This document shows, piece after piece, positions 34,192 through 42,955 of a stretch of DNA of 64,000 nt. Under the pieces are notes generated by a model. It was not told the DNA's origin. It did no database searches and saw only the letters and a list, made by a program, of their open reading frames with translations. The stretch is from Erythrobacter sp047872805 (GTDB taxonomy: Bacteria > Pseudomonadota > Alphaproteobacteria > Sphingomonadales > Sphingomonadaceae), in NCBI RefSeq assembly GCF_047872805.1, contig NZ_JBLQUK010000010.1, positions 56,816 to 120,815 of the forward strand. Direction: 5' to 3'. The translations under genes and the position numbers were made by a program. Each line of letters opens with the position of its first letter. Position 1 is the first letter of the stretch.

Positions 34192-34409
34192 ATAAACCCG
34201 CCGCCGATGGTCAGGCGCACAGCGGCGATCAGAAACACGATCAGGCAGAAATTCCGCCCGCCATTGTTTGATGACAATGCGCCAAAGATGATCCCAACCA
34301 CGATCAGCGGCAAGGCCAGCCAATTGCCCCACCCCAGAAACGGAATGGTCGAGGGGATGACGATGATCAGGCTGATGATGCCGAACAGATAAGCGAGTAG
34401 ATTTCCCAT
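34188..34409 (-). CDS. Small hydrophobic membrane protein
   Basis: A 73-residue protein with two or three hydrophobic segments: LFGIISLIIVIPSTIPFLGW, LALPLIVVGIIFGAL and FCLIVFLIAAVRLTI. I do not recognise a named family; similar short inner-membrane proteins are frequent in Alphaproteobacteria. It ends four bases inside the mutY stop on the opposite strand. ATG 34409. Confidence 0.7.
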   Translation of the reverse strand: MGNLLAYLFGIISLIIVIPSTIPFLGWGNWLALPLIVVGIIFGALSSNNGGRNFCLIVFLIAAVRLTIGGGFI

Positions 34410-34546
34410 GTGTGTTATATGGCTAAGGCACCTTGTCTGAGCAAGGGCTTTGGGACCGAAAATTCAAGTCTCTATTCACCACGCAATTGACCCCGCGCGC
34501 CGCCTGCCCCACAAACTGCGAAAATCTTTCCGGAGAATCCTGAGCC

Positions 34547-35863
34547 ATGGCATTTCGCACCTTTGACGTTTCTGACCTGTCGCGCCGGTCGCTGTTTCGC
34601 GCGGGCGCCTATGCCGCTGCCGGGGCGACGCTGGCTTCGCTGCCATTCGGGCGGCAGCTTATGGCGCATGATGTCAGTGAGGCCTGGCCCAATGTCGCCG
34701 CGCTGAGTGATAAATATGTGTCTTCGGGCAAACTGGCCAATCTGTTCCTGACCTTTGGCAGCGGGCAAGAAGATCACGCGCACACTGTTGGCGGCGGCAC
34801 GCTGGCGCTGAACGGCACGGCGGAAGTCGATGAAAATTCGCTCTACCGCATCTATTCGATGACCAAGCCGATCACCGGCATGGCGATCATGATGCTGATT
34901 GACGATGGGCTGCTGGGCCTCGATCAGCCGGTATACGATCTGCTCCCGGCGTTCCGCGAGATGCAGGTGCTGGTCGATCCCGAAGGGCCGCTGGAGAACA
35001 CGGTTCCCGCGGACAAGCCGATCACGATCCGGCAATTGCTGACGCATACGGCGGGGCTGGGATACGACATCATCAGCAAGGGACCGCTGCTCGACGCCTA
35101 TAATCAGAACGGCATTATCAGCGGGCGGGCCAGCCGGATGCCGATCCCCGGCTTTCCCCCCGTAACCCCTGCGCCGGGGCTGGAGGTTTGGGCCGACCGG
35201 CTGGCGACATTACCATTGATGTATCAACCCGCGACACGGTGGAGCTATTCGAGCAGTATCGACCTGCTGGGCCGGGTGATCGAGGTCGCCTCGGGAATGG
35301 AGTTTGAAGCCTTTCTGAAAGCCCGGCTGTTCGATCCGCTGGGCATGGAGAGCACCTGGATGCAGGTGCCGGAAAGCGAAAAGGCGCGGCTGACCGACAA
35401 TTACGGAGTGTTGTTCGGACAGGCGCTGCCGATTGATCCGGGGACGAATTCGATCTTTCTCGACCCGCCCGAAGTGCCCACTGGCGGCAGCGGACTGGTG
35501 TCCAGCCCCAAGGATTACGACCGTTTCATGCGGATGCTGCTGGGTTATGGCAAGCTTGGCAATGAACGGGTGATGGGCGAACTGGCGGTGCGCGTCGGCA
35601 CGTCAGATCTGCTGCCGAAGACGGTTGATCTGACCGGGTCATGGATGATCGGGCAGGGCCACGGCGCGGGCGGGCGCAGTTTCAATGGCACGTTCGGCTG
35701 GGGCGGCGCCGCAGGGACGCTGAGCGCGGTCGATTTCCGGCTGGGTCTGCGCACCGCGCTGTGGACGCAATATATGCCATCCGATGCCTATCCCATCCGC
35801 GACGAATATCTCGCCGCGCTGGAAGCTGATTTGACCGCGATGCGCGCTGCCAAAGCGGCCTGA
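34547..35863 (+). CDS. Serine hydrolase of the class C beta-lactamase / esterase group
   Basis: A 438-residue protein. Its N-terminus has RRSLFRAGAYAAAGATLASL, a twin-arginine signal. The SxxK nucleophile motif is YSMTKPITG, the Tyr motif is in RWSYSSSIDLLG, and HGAGGRSFNG stands where the third box (HxG/KTG) lies. LFDPLGMESTWMQVP is a common esterase signature. Such enzymes act as esterases, lactonases or D-amino acid peptidases in the periplasm; true antibiotic resistance is unlikely. ATG 34547 follows GGAGAATCCTGAGCC. Its stop overlaps the nudC start (TGATG). Confidence 0.9.
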   Translation: MAFRTFDVSDLSRRSLFRAGAYAAAGATLASLPFGRQLMAHDVSEAWPNVAALSDKYVSSGKLANLFLTFGSGQEDHAHTVGGGTLALNGTAEVDENSLYRIYSMTKPITGMAIMMLIDDGLLGLDQPVYDLLPAFREMQVLVDPEGPLENTVPADKPITIRQLLTHTAGLGYDIISKGPLLDAYNQNGIISGRASRMPIPGFPPVTPAPGLEVWADRLATLPLMYQPATRWSYSSSIDLLGRVIEVASGMEFEAFLKARLFDPLGMESTWMQVPESEKARLTDNYGVLFGQALPIDPGTNSIFLDPPEVPTGGSGLVSSPKDYDRFMRMLLGYGKLGNERVMGELAVRVGTSDLLPKTVDLTGSWMIGQGHGAGGRSFNGTFGWGGAAGTLSAVDFRLGLRTALWTQYMPSDAYPIRDEYLAALEADLTAMRAAKAA

Positions 35864-36798
35864 TGAACCATCCCGCGCATCCCGCGCATCCCGAACTGCC
35901 GCGCACCGGGCCGATAGCCTTTGCAGGCTCACCGATGGACCGGGCCGATCACATCCGCACCGACCGCGAAAGGCTGGGCGCGTTGATGGACTGGCGGGCC
36001 AAGGTGCTGCTGCTCGACGGATTGCTGCCGCAGATTGGCGAAGCGGGCGAATTGCTGTGGGGCACGCTGGCCGATGTGGCGGAGGATGCCGAGCTGGTGT
36101 TTCTGGGAATGCTGGAGGACAAGGCCTGCTTTGCCGCCGTTCCAGAGGCTGGGGCGACCGATCCTGCCTATACTATGCCGCGCGCATGGGCGGCGATCCA
36201 GCAATTGTCGCCGCCCGATCTGGCGATCTATGGCGGCGCGCGCAGCCTGGTAGACTGGCACGCGCGGCACCGTTTCTGCGCCAATTGCGGCGCCGCGACC
36301 AAGCCTGCCAAGGGCGGTTGGCAGCGCGATTGCGGCAGCTGTCAGGCGCAGCATTTCCCGCGCACCGATCCGGTCACGATCATGCTGGTGGAGAATGAGG
36401 GCCGCCTGCTGCTGGGCCGACAGCCGCGTTTCCCTCCGCGCAGTTTCTCCGCGCTCGCCGGATTTGTCGAACCGGGTGAAACGATTGAGGAAGCGGTTGC
36501 GCGCGAAGTGCACGAAGAGGCGGGCCTGCGGGTGCGCGATGTCGAATATATCGCCACTCAGCCGTGGCCGTTTCCCAGCCAGCTGATGATCGGCTGTTAT
36601 TGTCAGACCGATGAGACCGAAATCACGCTGGATGTCGAGGAATTGGAAGAAGCGCGCTGGTTCACCCACGCAGAGGTCGAACACGCGGTTGCCCATGCGC
36701 GCGGCTACACCGGTGATGGCACCGAAACCGCCTTCACCGCGCCTCCACCGACCGCAATAGCCTTTAGTTTGATGAAATGGTGGCTGGAGAAGGATTAA
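35863..36798 (+). CDS. nudC: NAD(+) diphosphatase (RNA decapping) NudC
   Basis: A 311-residue Nudix enzyme that cleaves NADH and removes NAD caps from RNA. The zinc ribbon FCANCGAATKPAKGGWQRDC plus CQAQHFPRTDP is complete with four Cys. The Nudix box is GFVEPGETIEEAVAREVHEEAG, and ATQPWPFPSQLM is the NudC-specific SQPWPFP motif with Thr for Ser. The start ATG 35863 overlaps the preceding TGA by one base; its own TAA overlaps the next ATG. Confidence 0.95.
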   Translation: MNHPAHPAHPELPRTGPIAFAGSPMDRADHIRTDRERLGALMDWRAKVLLLDGLLPQIGEAGELLWGTLADVAEDAELVFLGMLEDKACFAAVPEAGATDPAYTMPRAWAAIQQLSPPDLAIYGGARSLVDWHARHRFCANCGAATKPAKGGWQRDCGSCQAQHFPRTDPVTIMLVENEGRLLLGRQPRFPPRSFSALAGFVEPGETIEEAVAREVHEEAGLRVRDVEYIATQPWPFPSQLMIGCYCQTDETEITLDVEELEEARWFTHAEVEHAVAHARGYTGDGTETAFTAPPPTAIAFSLMKWWLEKD

Positions 36799-37505
36799 TG
36801 ACCTCGCCCGACAGATTGACCATCGACATCTGGTCCGACGTGATGTGCCCGTGGTGCGCCATCGGTTACGGTCAACTGACCAAGGCGCTGACTGAACTCG
36901 ATGGCGAAATTGCAGCCGAAGTGCGCTGGCGCCCGTTTGAACTCAACCCCAACATGCCGCTCGAAGGTGAGGAGCAGGAAGCGCATCTGGCGCGCAAATA
37001 TGGCCGATCCGCCGAAGAAGGCGCAGCGGTGCGCGGCCAGATGAAGGCGATTGCTAAAAGTGCGGGCGTTTCGCTGACCTATGAAGGGTCAAGCGACGAC
37101 CAATCCGATGCGCCGCCGGCAATGATGTGGAACACGCGCGATTGTCACAAGCTGCTGGGCTTTGCGCTCGAACAGGCGGGGCCGCAGGTGCAGACGCAAT
37201 TGAAACTTGCGCTGTTCCGTGCGCATTTCAATCAGCGCAGGGACCTGTCGGACCGCGAAGTGCTGCTTGATATTGCCGCCAGTGTTGGACTTCACCGCAT
37301 AGCCGCCAAGGCGGCGCTTGATGATCCGGCGTTGGAGGAGCGGGTGCTCGCCGAAGAGCAGCAGGCTTGGGACCTCAATATCGCCGGTGTGCCCGCGATG
37401 GTGGTAAACGGCCGTTTCATGATCCCCGGTGCGCAGTCCCCGGAAACTTATGTCAACGCGCTGCGTAGAGTGGCTGAGAAAAGCCGCGCGACCGTATCGG
37501 GATAG
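36798..37505 (+). CDS. DsbA-family oxidoreductase, FrnE-like
   Basis: A 235-residue cytoplasmic protein (no signal peptide). The thioredoxin fold has SDVMCPWCAIGYGQL near the N-terminus with the C-P-W-C pair, the helical insert MKAIAKSAGVSLTYE, and GVPAMVVNGRFMIPGAQ with the cis-Pro loop. FrnE and related enzymes act as disulfide isomerases or in polyketide pathways. ATG 36798 overlaps the nudC stop. It is the third gene of a tightly spaced series beginning at 34547. Confidence 0.88.
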   Translation: MTSPDRLTIDIWSDVMCPWCAIGYGQLTKALTELDGEIAAEVRWRPFELNPNMPLEGEEQEAHLARKYGRSAEEGAAVRGQMKAIAKSAGVSLTYEGSSDDQSDAPPAMMWNTRDCHKLLGFALEQAGPQVQTQLKLALFRAHFNQRRDLSDREVLLDIAASVGLHRIAAKAALDDPALEERVLAEEQQAWDLNIAGVPAMVVNGRFMIPGAQSPETYVNALRRVAEKSRATVSG

Positions 37506-37527
37506 GCGCCTTTCAATCGGGGGCTAA

Positions 37528-38403
37528 ATGAAAAGTATCGCTGTATTCCTGTTCGTTACCATTTTCGCGTTCGGATTTGGTTTCCTCGCTGGATCGCAAA
37601 GCGTCGATGTGGCGGGCTATTCCGCCTTTTTCCTCTGCACAGTGATTGCGATGGTGCTGAACTGGCTCGTGTTCCTACCCTCGGCAGTGGCCAAATCTGA
37701 CACATTCTATGACACGACCGGGGCGATCACATATCTGACCGTAACCGGTTTTGCCTGCTGGGCGGCGATCAATGCGCTCGGTTCGCTTGATACGCGCGCC
37801 TGGGTGATCGCGGCGATGGTGGCGCTCTGGTGCATCCGGCTGGGGAGTTTCCTGTTCATCCGCATTCACGCGATGGGCGGCACCGACAGCCGTTTTGAAA
37901 AGATCAAGGTCAACCCGGCGCGGTTTTTGGTGGCGTGGACGCTGCAAGGTCTGTGGGTGGTGCTGACCGCCTCGGCGGCGCTGGCCGCGATCACCACCAC
38001 CAATCCGCAGCCCATCGGCGCGTTTTTCTGGATCGGTTCAGCTTTGTGGATCATCGGCATTGCATTCGAAGCGGTCGCCGATGCGCAGAAAAGCAAGTTC
38101 AAATCGGACCCTGAAAACAAGGGCAAGTTTATCGACACCGGCCTGTGGCGCTGGTCGCGGCATCCCAATTACTTTGGTGAAATCACGCTGTGGACAGGCA
38201 TCCTGATTATGGCGATCCCGGTGCTGTCGGGCTGGTCATGGCTGGTCGTGATTTCCCCGATTTTCGTCGCGCTGCTGCTGACCAAAGTGAGCGGGATTAA
38301 TTTGCAGGACGCACAGGCCAAACAGCGTTGGGGCGATGATCCCGCCTATCAACACTATCGCCAGAACACACCCGCGCTGATCCCGCGCCCGCCAAAGGGC
38401 TGA
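37528..38403 (+). CDS. DUF1295 membrane protein, steroid-5-alpha-reductase-like
   Basis: A 291-residue inner-membrane protein with about seven hydrophobic segments. The C-terminal signature FIDTGLWRWSRHPNYFGE belongs to the DUF1295/isoprenylcysteine methyltransferase-like superfamily, followed by GWSWLVVISPIFVALLL. The family may reduce or methylate a lipid substrate; no product is established. ATG 37528, 22 bases after the FrnE-like gene. Confidence 0.87.
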   Translation: MKSIAVFLFVTIFAFGFGFLAGSQSVDVAGYSAFFLCTVIAMVLNWLVFLPSAVAKSDTFYDTTGAITYLTVTGFACWAAINALGSLDTRAWVIAAMVALWCIRLGSFLFIRIHAMGGTDSRFEKIKVNPARFLVAWTLQGLWVVLTASAALAAITTTNPQPIGAFFWIGSALWIIGIAFEAVADAQKSKFKSDPENKGKFIDTGLWRWSRHPNYFGEITLWTGILIMAIPVLSGWSWLVVISPIFVALLLTKVSGINLQDAQAKQRWGDDPAYQHYRQNTPALIPRPPKG

Positions 38404-38482
38404 TGCGGAGCCGGGCAATCAGTTTTGTTGATCTATGACCATGGCCGTGCAAAGTGATGCATTGAGTTCAAAGGAGAATATG

Positions 38483-38977
38483 ATGTTCGCTGCCCCGTCA
38501 AAGCGTCTGGTTTTCATTGCCCCAGTGCTGATCCCCCTGCTCGCCGTTCTGGCGGGATGTGGCGGTGAAACCACTGCTCCGGCAGGCGATGCCCCGCCGG
38601 TGCTGGCCGAACGCCACGACAATTTCGAAGCGATCAGCGACAATTTCAAAGCGATCCGTGCTCAGCTTGAAGGGGAGAGCCCCGACCTTGCCGCGATCGA
38701 AGCCGCGGCGATCGACATCAATCAGCGGGCGGAACGGATTTCGGGTCATTTCCCCGAAGGCACCGGGCGCGATGCGGGCTGGGATACCGAAGCGCTCCCG
38801 ACGATCTGGGAAAAGCCCGAAGAATTCACCGCCGCGCAGCAAAAACTGCTCGAAGAAAGCGCCGCGATGATGACGCTGGCCGCCTCTGGCGATGCAGCCG
38901 CAGTCGGCGCGCAGGTCGCTGAGCTCGGCGGGGCATGCAAGAATTGCCACGACACCTTCCGCCTCGACGACGATTGA
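38483..38977 (+). CDS. Lipid-anchored cytochrome c-prime
   Basis: A 164-residue protein. The signal segment RLVFIAPVLIPLLAVLAGCG ends in a lipobox, so the protein is probably tethered to a membrane on the periplasmic side. The mature part matches cytochrome c' four-helix bundles: ERHDNFEAISDNFKAIRAQL, a long central helical part, and heme motif GGACKNCHDTFR near the C-terminus. ATG 38483 follows AAGGAG at the best distance; ATG 38480 is adjacent. A cytochrome b561-type gene follows after 30 bases. Soluble cytochrome c' proteins bind NO; a tethered form is less usual. Confidence 0.87.
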   Translation: MFAAPSKRLVFIAPVLIPLLAVLAGCGGETTAPAGDAPPVLAERHDNFEAISDNFKAIRAQLEGESPDLAAIEAAAIDINQRAERISGHFPEGTGRDAGWDTEALPTIWEKPEEFTAAQQKLLEESAAMMTLAASGDAAAVGAQVAELGGACKNCHDTFRLDDD

Positions 38978-39007
38978 TCCGCGGTAGGGCCGCGACATAG
39001 GGGCTTC

Positions 39008-39682
39008 ATGATGGCGATCAGGACTCACTCGGTTAAGATCTGGGATTTGCCCGTGCGAGTCACGCATTGGTCATTCGCCATTTTGGCTCCGGCGATGTGG
39101 ATCACCGCCGAAAATGACGCATGGGCCTGGCACACACGGCTGGGCCATGTGCTGCTTGCCTTGCTGATTTTCCGGGTGATCTGGGGCTTTATCGGCACCG
39201 AAACCGCGCGCTTTTCGCGCTTTGTCAAAGGACCGGGCAAGGTGCTGTCCTATCTGCGCGGGGACTATGACGAAAAGCGCGAAATCGGCCATAGCCCGCT
39301 GGGTGCGCTCTCGGTGCTTGGCTTGTTGTCGGTTATCGGCGCGCAGGTCAGTATGGGGCTGTTTGCAGGCGACCCCTATGACGGCGCGACCGGGCCGCTC
39401 AATTCGCTGGTCAGCGTCAGCACAGCGGACATGATTACCGAAACGCATGAATGGTTTGTCTATGCCGTGTTCGCCATGATCGGCCTGCACATCACCGCGA
39501 TTGCGCTCTATGCCGGGCTCAGAATGCAGAACCTCGTCGGCCCGATGGTGGTCGGCCAAGGCGAAAAAGCCCAAGGGGTGACGGGCAATTCCTCCGCCTC
39601 GGCCCGCAATTTCCTGATCGCGGCAGTATTGGCGGTTGGAATTGCGCTGTGGATCTGGTTCGGCGCACCGCCGCTGACTTGA
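39008..39682 (+). CDS. Cytochrome b/b6 domain membrane protein, b561 type
   Basis: A 224-residue inner-membrane protein with four to five hydrophobic segments and histidines fit for heme b: RVTHWSFAILAPAMW, TRLGHVLLALLIFRVIWGF, TETHEWFVYAVFAMIGLHIT. The pattern matches bacterial di-heme cytochrome b561 (NiFe-hydrogenase-like or thiosulfate types). It probably passes electrons to the lipid-anchored cytochrome c' encoded just upstream. ATG 39008; the second ATG follows directly. Confidence 0.88.
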   Translation: MMAIRTHSVKIWDLPVRVTHWSFAILAPAMWITAENDAWAWHTRLGHVLLALLIFRVIWGFIGTETARFSRFVKGPGKVLSYLRGDYDEKREIGHSPLGALSVLGLLSVIGAQVSMGLFAGDPYDGATGPLNSLVSVSTADMITETHEWFVYAVFAMIGLHITAIALYAGLRMQNLVGPMVVGQGEKAQGVTGNSSASARNFLIAAVLAVGIALWIWFGAPPLT

Positions 39683-39691
39683 AGGGCTGGC

Positions 39692-40084
39692 TTATATCAG
39701 CCCTAGCCGCTCCAACTTGCCCGCCAGTTTCCCCGGCAGCGCATCTCCGACATCTTCGCCATCGGCCAGATCGCGCGGGGCCTTGTCCTCGGTGAGATAG
39801 CGCCAGCCCTGATGCGCGCGTTTGGGCTGTTGGTGGACACGCACGAGTTCGGGTTTGAGGTTGATATGCCAGCGCCCCTCGGGCGTTTCGGTAAAGCTCA
39901 GGATTTCAGATCGGGCGACCAGCGAATGGCTCAAAATCCAGTAAAGCGACCCGCCGACCATTTCGGCATGGCGAGTTGGACGGTTGCGCGTGGTCAGCGC
40001 GATCTCGCCCCGGTTCTCATACCATCCGGCGAGATCATCATAGCACTTCGCGCCAAACGCGATCTTGGTCATGTGGAGCGGCAT
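39692..40084 (-). CDS. DUF1489 family protein
   Basis: A 130-residue protein with the family opening MPLHMTKIAFGAKCYDDL and the conserved GGSLYWILSHSLVARSEILSF and LVRVHQQPKRAHQGWRYL. Function is unknown; the family is largely confined to Alphaproteobacteria. It converges on the cytochrome b gene with nine bases between stops. ATG 40084; ATG 40072 is possible. Confidence 0.87.
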   Translation of the reverse strand: MPLHMTKIAFGAKCYDDLAGWYENRGEIALTTRNRPTRHAEMVGGSLYWILSHSLVARSEILSFTETPEGRWHINLKPELVRVHQQPKRAHQGWRYLTEDKAPRDLADGEDVGDALPGKLAGKLERLGLI

Positions 40085-40128
40085 GGTGCCAATGTGGCGC
40101 TGATGCCGGTCCGGTCAAGGCTTTGCGA

Positions 40129-40884
40129 TCAAGCCATACTCAGCCCGCCATCCACGATGAACGGTGCGCCGGTGGCAAATTTGCTTTCGTCGCTGGCGAG
40201 ATAGACCACCAGATGCGCAATATCCTCGGGTTCGCCCATGCGGCCGATGGGCTGCGCCACCGAAAAGGCTGCGCGGGTGGCATCGGGATCGGGTGTGCCT
40301 GCGATCACGCTTTCGACGTTCGGGGTCAGGATCGTGCCCGGCTGAACGCTGTTGACGCGCACATTGTTGCCTTCGCGCGCGCACCATAATGCAATACTCT
40401 TGGTCAGCATTGGGATCGCTGCCTTGGCAGAATTATAGGCGGCAAGGTCGGCATTGGCCTTGTTCCCTGCGGCGCTGGAGAAATTGATGACCGAACCGCC
40501 GCCGCCCTTGGCCATCAAGGGGATCGCCGCCTTGCAGCCCATGAAGATCGAATCGACATCGATGGTGTAACAACGGCGGAAATCCTCTGGGCTGATGTCC
40601 ATGAATGATCCGAACACCGTGACCGCCGCATTGTTAACCAGCACGTCGAGCCGACCGTGCGTCTGCTCAACCTCGGCAACGATTTCCTGCCAGCGGCCCC
40701 AGTCGGTTACGTCCTGCGGCAGAAATTCGCAGCTCAGTTCCGCCGCCGTTGCCGCGCCTGCGGCATGATCGATGTCGGTGATGATGACGCGCGCCCCTTC
40801 GGCGATCAGCGCCTTGGCCGAGGCCTTGCCCAAACCCATCGCTCCGCCGGTCAGCAGCACCACTTTTCCAGAAACACGGCCCAT
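40129..40884 (-). CDS. Short-chain dehydrogenase/reductase
   Basis: A 251-residue classical SDR. The cofactor motif is LLTGGAMGLGKAS (TGxxxGxG), NNAAVTVFG is the NAG-type structural motif, and Ser in INFSSAAGN with YNSAKAA (Y-x3-K) is the catalytic set. VNSVQPGTILTPNV follows. Asp in IITDIDHAA after the second strand suggests NAD rather than NADP. Substrate unknown. ATG 40884; the TTG-type upstream extension adds only five residues. It is 33 bases downstream of mgtE in the same direction. Confidence 0.92.
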   Translation of the reverse strand: MGRVSGKVVLLTGGAMGLGKASAKALIAEGARVIITDIDHAAGAATAAELSCEFLPQDVTDWGRWQEIVAEVEQTHGRLDVLVNNAAVTVFGSFMDISPEDFRRCYTIDVDSIFMGCKAAIPLMAKGGGGSVINFSSAAGNKANADLAAYNSAKAAIPMLTKSIALWCAREGNNVRVNSVQPGTILTPNVESVIAGTPDPDATRAAFSVAQPIGRMGEPEDIAHLVVYLASDESKFATGAPFIVDGGLSMA

Positions 40885-40917
40885 TGCACTCTCCCTCAAT
40901 CGCGTGAGGGTAGGGGG

Positions 40918-42366
40918 CTACAGCGGCGCGAGGCCCGCCGCCACTGCCAAACCTAAGAAGGCGAAGAAGCCCATCGAATCGGTGATCATCGTCACAAACA
41001 CGCTGGATGCGACCGCCGGGTCCTGATCCAGACGTTCGAATATCACCGGCACCAACACGCCCGCCAGCCCGGCAAATACGATGTTGATGACCATCGCCGC
41101 CGCGATCACCGCGCCCATTTGCGGGGAGAACAGCAGGCCCGCGGCAATCCCGATCAACACCGCAATCGTCGCCCCGTTGAGCACCGCGACGCGCAATTCG
41201 CGCCAGACGATTCGCCAGGTGTTGGCGCGGGTCAGCTGATTGGTGGCAATCGCGCGCACCGCCACCGCCATCGTCTGCGTGCCGGCATTGCCGCCGATGC
41301 TGGCAACAATCGGCATCAGCACCGCCAGCGCCACCAGTTCTTCTATCGCCGCGCCGAAAAACGCGATGATTGCAGAGGCCACCACTGCCGTGCCGAGATT
41401 GGCGACCAGCCAGCGCACCCGCGCGGTGTAGGCTTCGCGGATCGGTTCGTTGATGTCGCCGTCGCCCGCACCCGACAGCAGCAGCGCATCCTCGCCCGCT
41501 TCTTCGGAGATGATGTGGACGATATCATCCACCGTCATCTGCCCGACCAGCCGCCCGCTTTCATCCACGACCGCAGCCGAGATCAGCGCGTATTTCTGAA
41601 ACATCAGCGCGGCCTCTTCCTGATCCATCGTCACCGGGATCAGGGTCTGGTCGCGCTTCATCACATCGGTCAGCTTGATATTGCGCGGCGAGGTGAGGAT
41701 CCAGTTGAGCGCGCAGGTGCCGACCGGATGATGCGCGGCATCGATTACAAAAACCTCGTGAAAATCGTGCTCCAGATCGCCTTCGTCGCGCAGATAATCG
41801 ATCAGATCGCCGACCGTCATATGTTCGGGCACCGCCATCACGTGACGGTTCATCAGCCGCCCGGCGGTTTCCTCCGGATAAGATAGCGCCGAATTGACCG
41901 CCGCCTGCGTTTCCGGCCCCAGTTCGGCAATGATCGCGCGCTGATCGTCTTCGTCGAGGTCTTCGAGCAATTGCACCGCATCATCGGTGTCGAGCAGTTC
42001 AGTGATCGCGGCGACGGCTTCGGGTGCCATCGCCTCCATCATCACTTCGCGGACGTGGTCGTTCAGCTCGGCAACCACTTCGACGCTCATCAGATCGCTG
42101 ATCGCGGCGGCGAAATCGGCGCGGTCGTCATTGTCGATCAATTCGATAAGGTCGGCGATGTCAGCGGGGTGAAGCGGTTCGACCAGATCGTAAACCGCGC
42201 CCTTGTCGCCCTCTTCCAGCGCCTCTTTGACGCTGGTGACATATTCGCGTTTCAGCCGGTTTTCCAGATCGTGGCGTGCATCATCGACCCGGTCATCGGG
42301 GCGCACGTCTTCCTCGACCGTATCCACGGTCAGTGGTTCGTCGGACAGGGTGGTGGGATCGACCAT
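40918..42366 (-). CDS. mgtE: Magnesium transporter MgtE
   Basis: A 482-residue Mg2+ channel. The N-terminal superhelical domain includes PADIADLIELIDNDDRADF; two CBS domains (residues about 165-290) contain ILTSPRNIKLTDVMKRDQTL and VDESGRLVGQMTVDDIVHII; the C-terminal membrane domain has five helices with MPIVASIGGNAGTQTMAVAVRA, the pore signature. In this family the N and CBS domains sense cytoplasmic Mg2+ to gate the pore. ATG 42366. The promoter is shared with, or opposite to, the peptidylprolyl isomerase. Confidence 0.95.
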   Translation of the reverse strand: MVDPTTLSDEPLTVDTVEEDVRPDDRVDDARHDLENRLKREYVTSVKEALEEGDKGAVYDLVEPLHPADIADLIELIDNDDRADFAAAISDLMSVEVVAELNDHVREVMMEAMAPEAVAAITELLDTDDAVQLLEDLDEDDQRAIIAELGPETQAAVNSALSYPEETAGRLMNRHVMAVPEHMTVGDLIDYLRDEGDLEHDFHEVFVIDAAHHPVGTCALNWILTSPRNIKLTDVMKRDQTLIPVTMDQEEAALMFQKYALISAAVVDESGRLVGQMTVDDIVHIISEEAGEDALLLSGAGDGDINEPIREAYTARVRWLVANLGTAVVASAIIAFFGAAIEELVALAVLMPIVASIGGNAGTQTMAVAVRAIATNQLTRANTWRIVWRELRVAVLNGATIAVLIGIAAGLLFSPQMGAVIAAAMVINIVFAGLAGVLVPVIFERLDQDPAVASSVFVTMITDSMGFFAFLGLAVAAGLAPL

Positions 42367-42461
42367 GGGGCGGGTTTAGAGTCGGGGATACGAAAAGCAA
42401 GCGGGTGACAGGCGAGTTCAAGCCATTATAGCGTCTGCCAAACAAATCAGGAGAACACCCC

Positions 42462-42923
42462 ATGGCCGACAAACTCACCTTCACCCTCGACACTGGCGAC
42501 GGCGAGGCGCGCGACGTCATTATCAAACTGCGCCCCGATCTTGCCCCTGGCCATGTTGCGCGGATTGCCGAGCTTGCCAGCGAAGGATTTTACGATGGCG
42601 TGGTGTTCCACCGCGTGATCCCCGGCTTTATGGCGCAAGGCGGCGACCCGACCGGCACCGGGATGGGCGGCAGCGACAAGCCCGATCTGAAGGCCGAGTT
42701 TAACGACGAGCCGCATGTCGAAGGCGTGTGTTCGATGGCGCGTTCGCAAATGCCCGACAGCGCCAATTCGCAGTTCTTTATCTGCATCGACGACGCGCGC
42801 TTCCTCGACAAACAATACACCGTGTGGGGACAGGTCGAAAGCGGGATGGAACACGTCCACGCCTTGCCCAAAGGCGAACCGCCGCGCGCTCCCGGCAAGA
42901 TCGTCAAGGCGAGCGTGGCCTAA
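42462..42923 (+). CDS. ppiB: Cyclophilin-type peptidylprolyl isomerase
   Basis: A 153-residue cytoplasmic cyclophilin (no signal peptide). DGVVFHRVIPGFMAQGGDPTG holds the catalytic Arg and Phe, and SMARSQMPDSANSQFFI the second signature. It catalyses cis-trans isomerisation at prolines during folding. ATG 42462 has a good ribosome site (CAGGAGAAC). TATAG at about 42427 may be the -10 element of its promoter. The symbol ppiB is given for the E. coli-like cytoplasmic type. Confidence 0.93.
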   Translation: MADKLTFTLDTGDGEARDVIIKLRPDLAPGHVARIAELASEGFYDGVVFHRVIPGFMAQGGDPTGTGMGGSDKPDLKAEFNDEPHVEGVCSMARSQMPDSANSQFFICIDDARFLDKQYTVWGQVESGMEHVHALPKGEPPRAPGKIVKASVA

Positions 42924-42955
42924 TCCACGCAATTTGAGCCGGAAAGGATGGGGTG

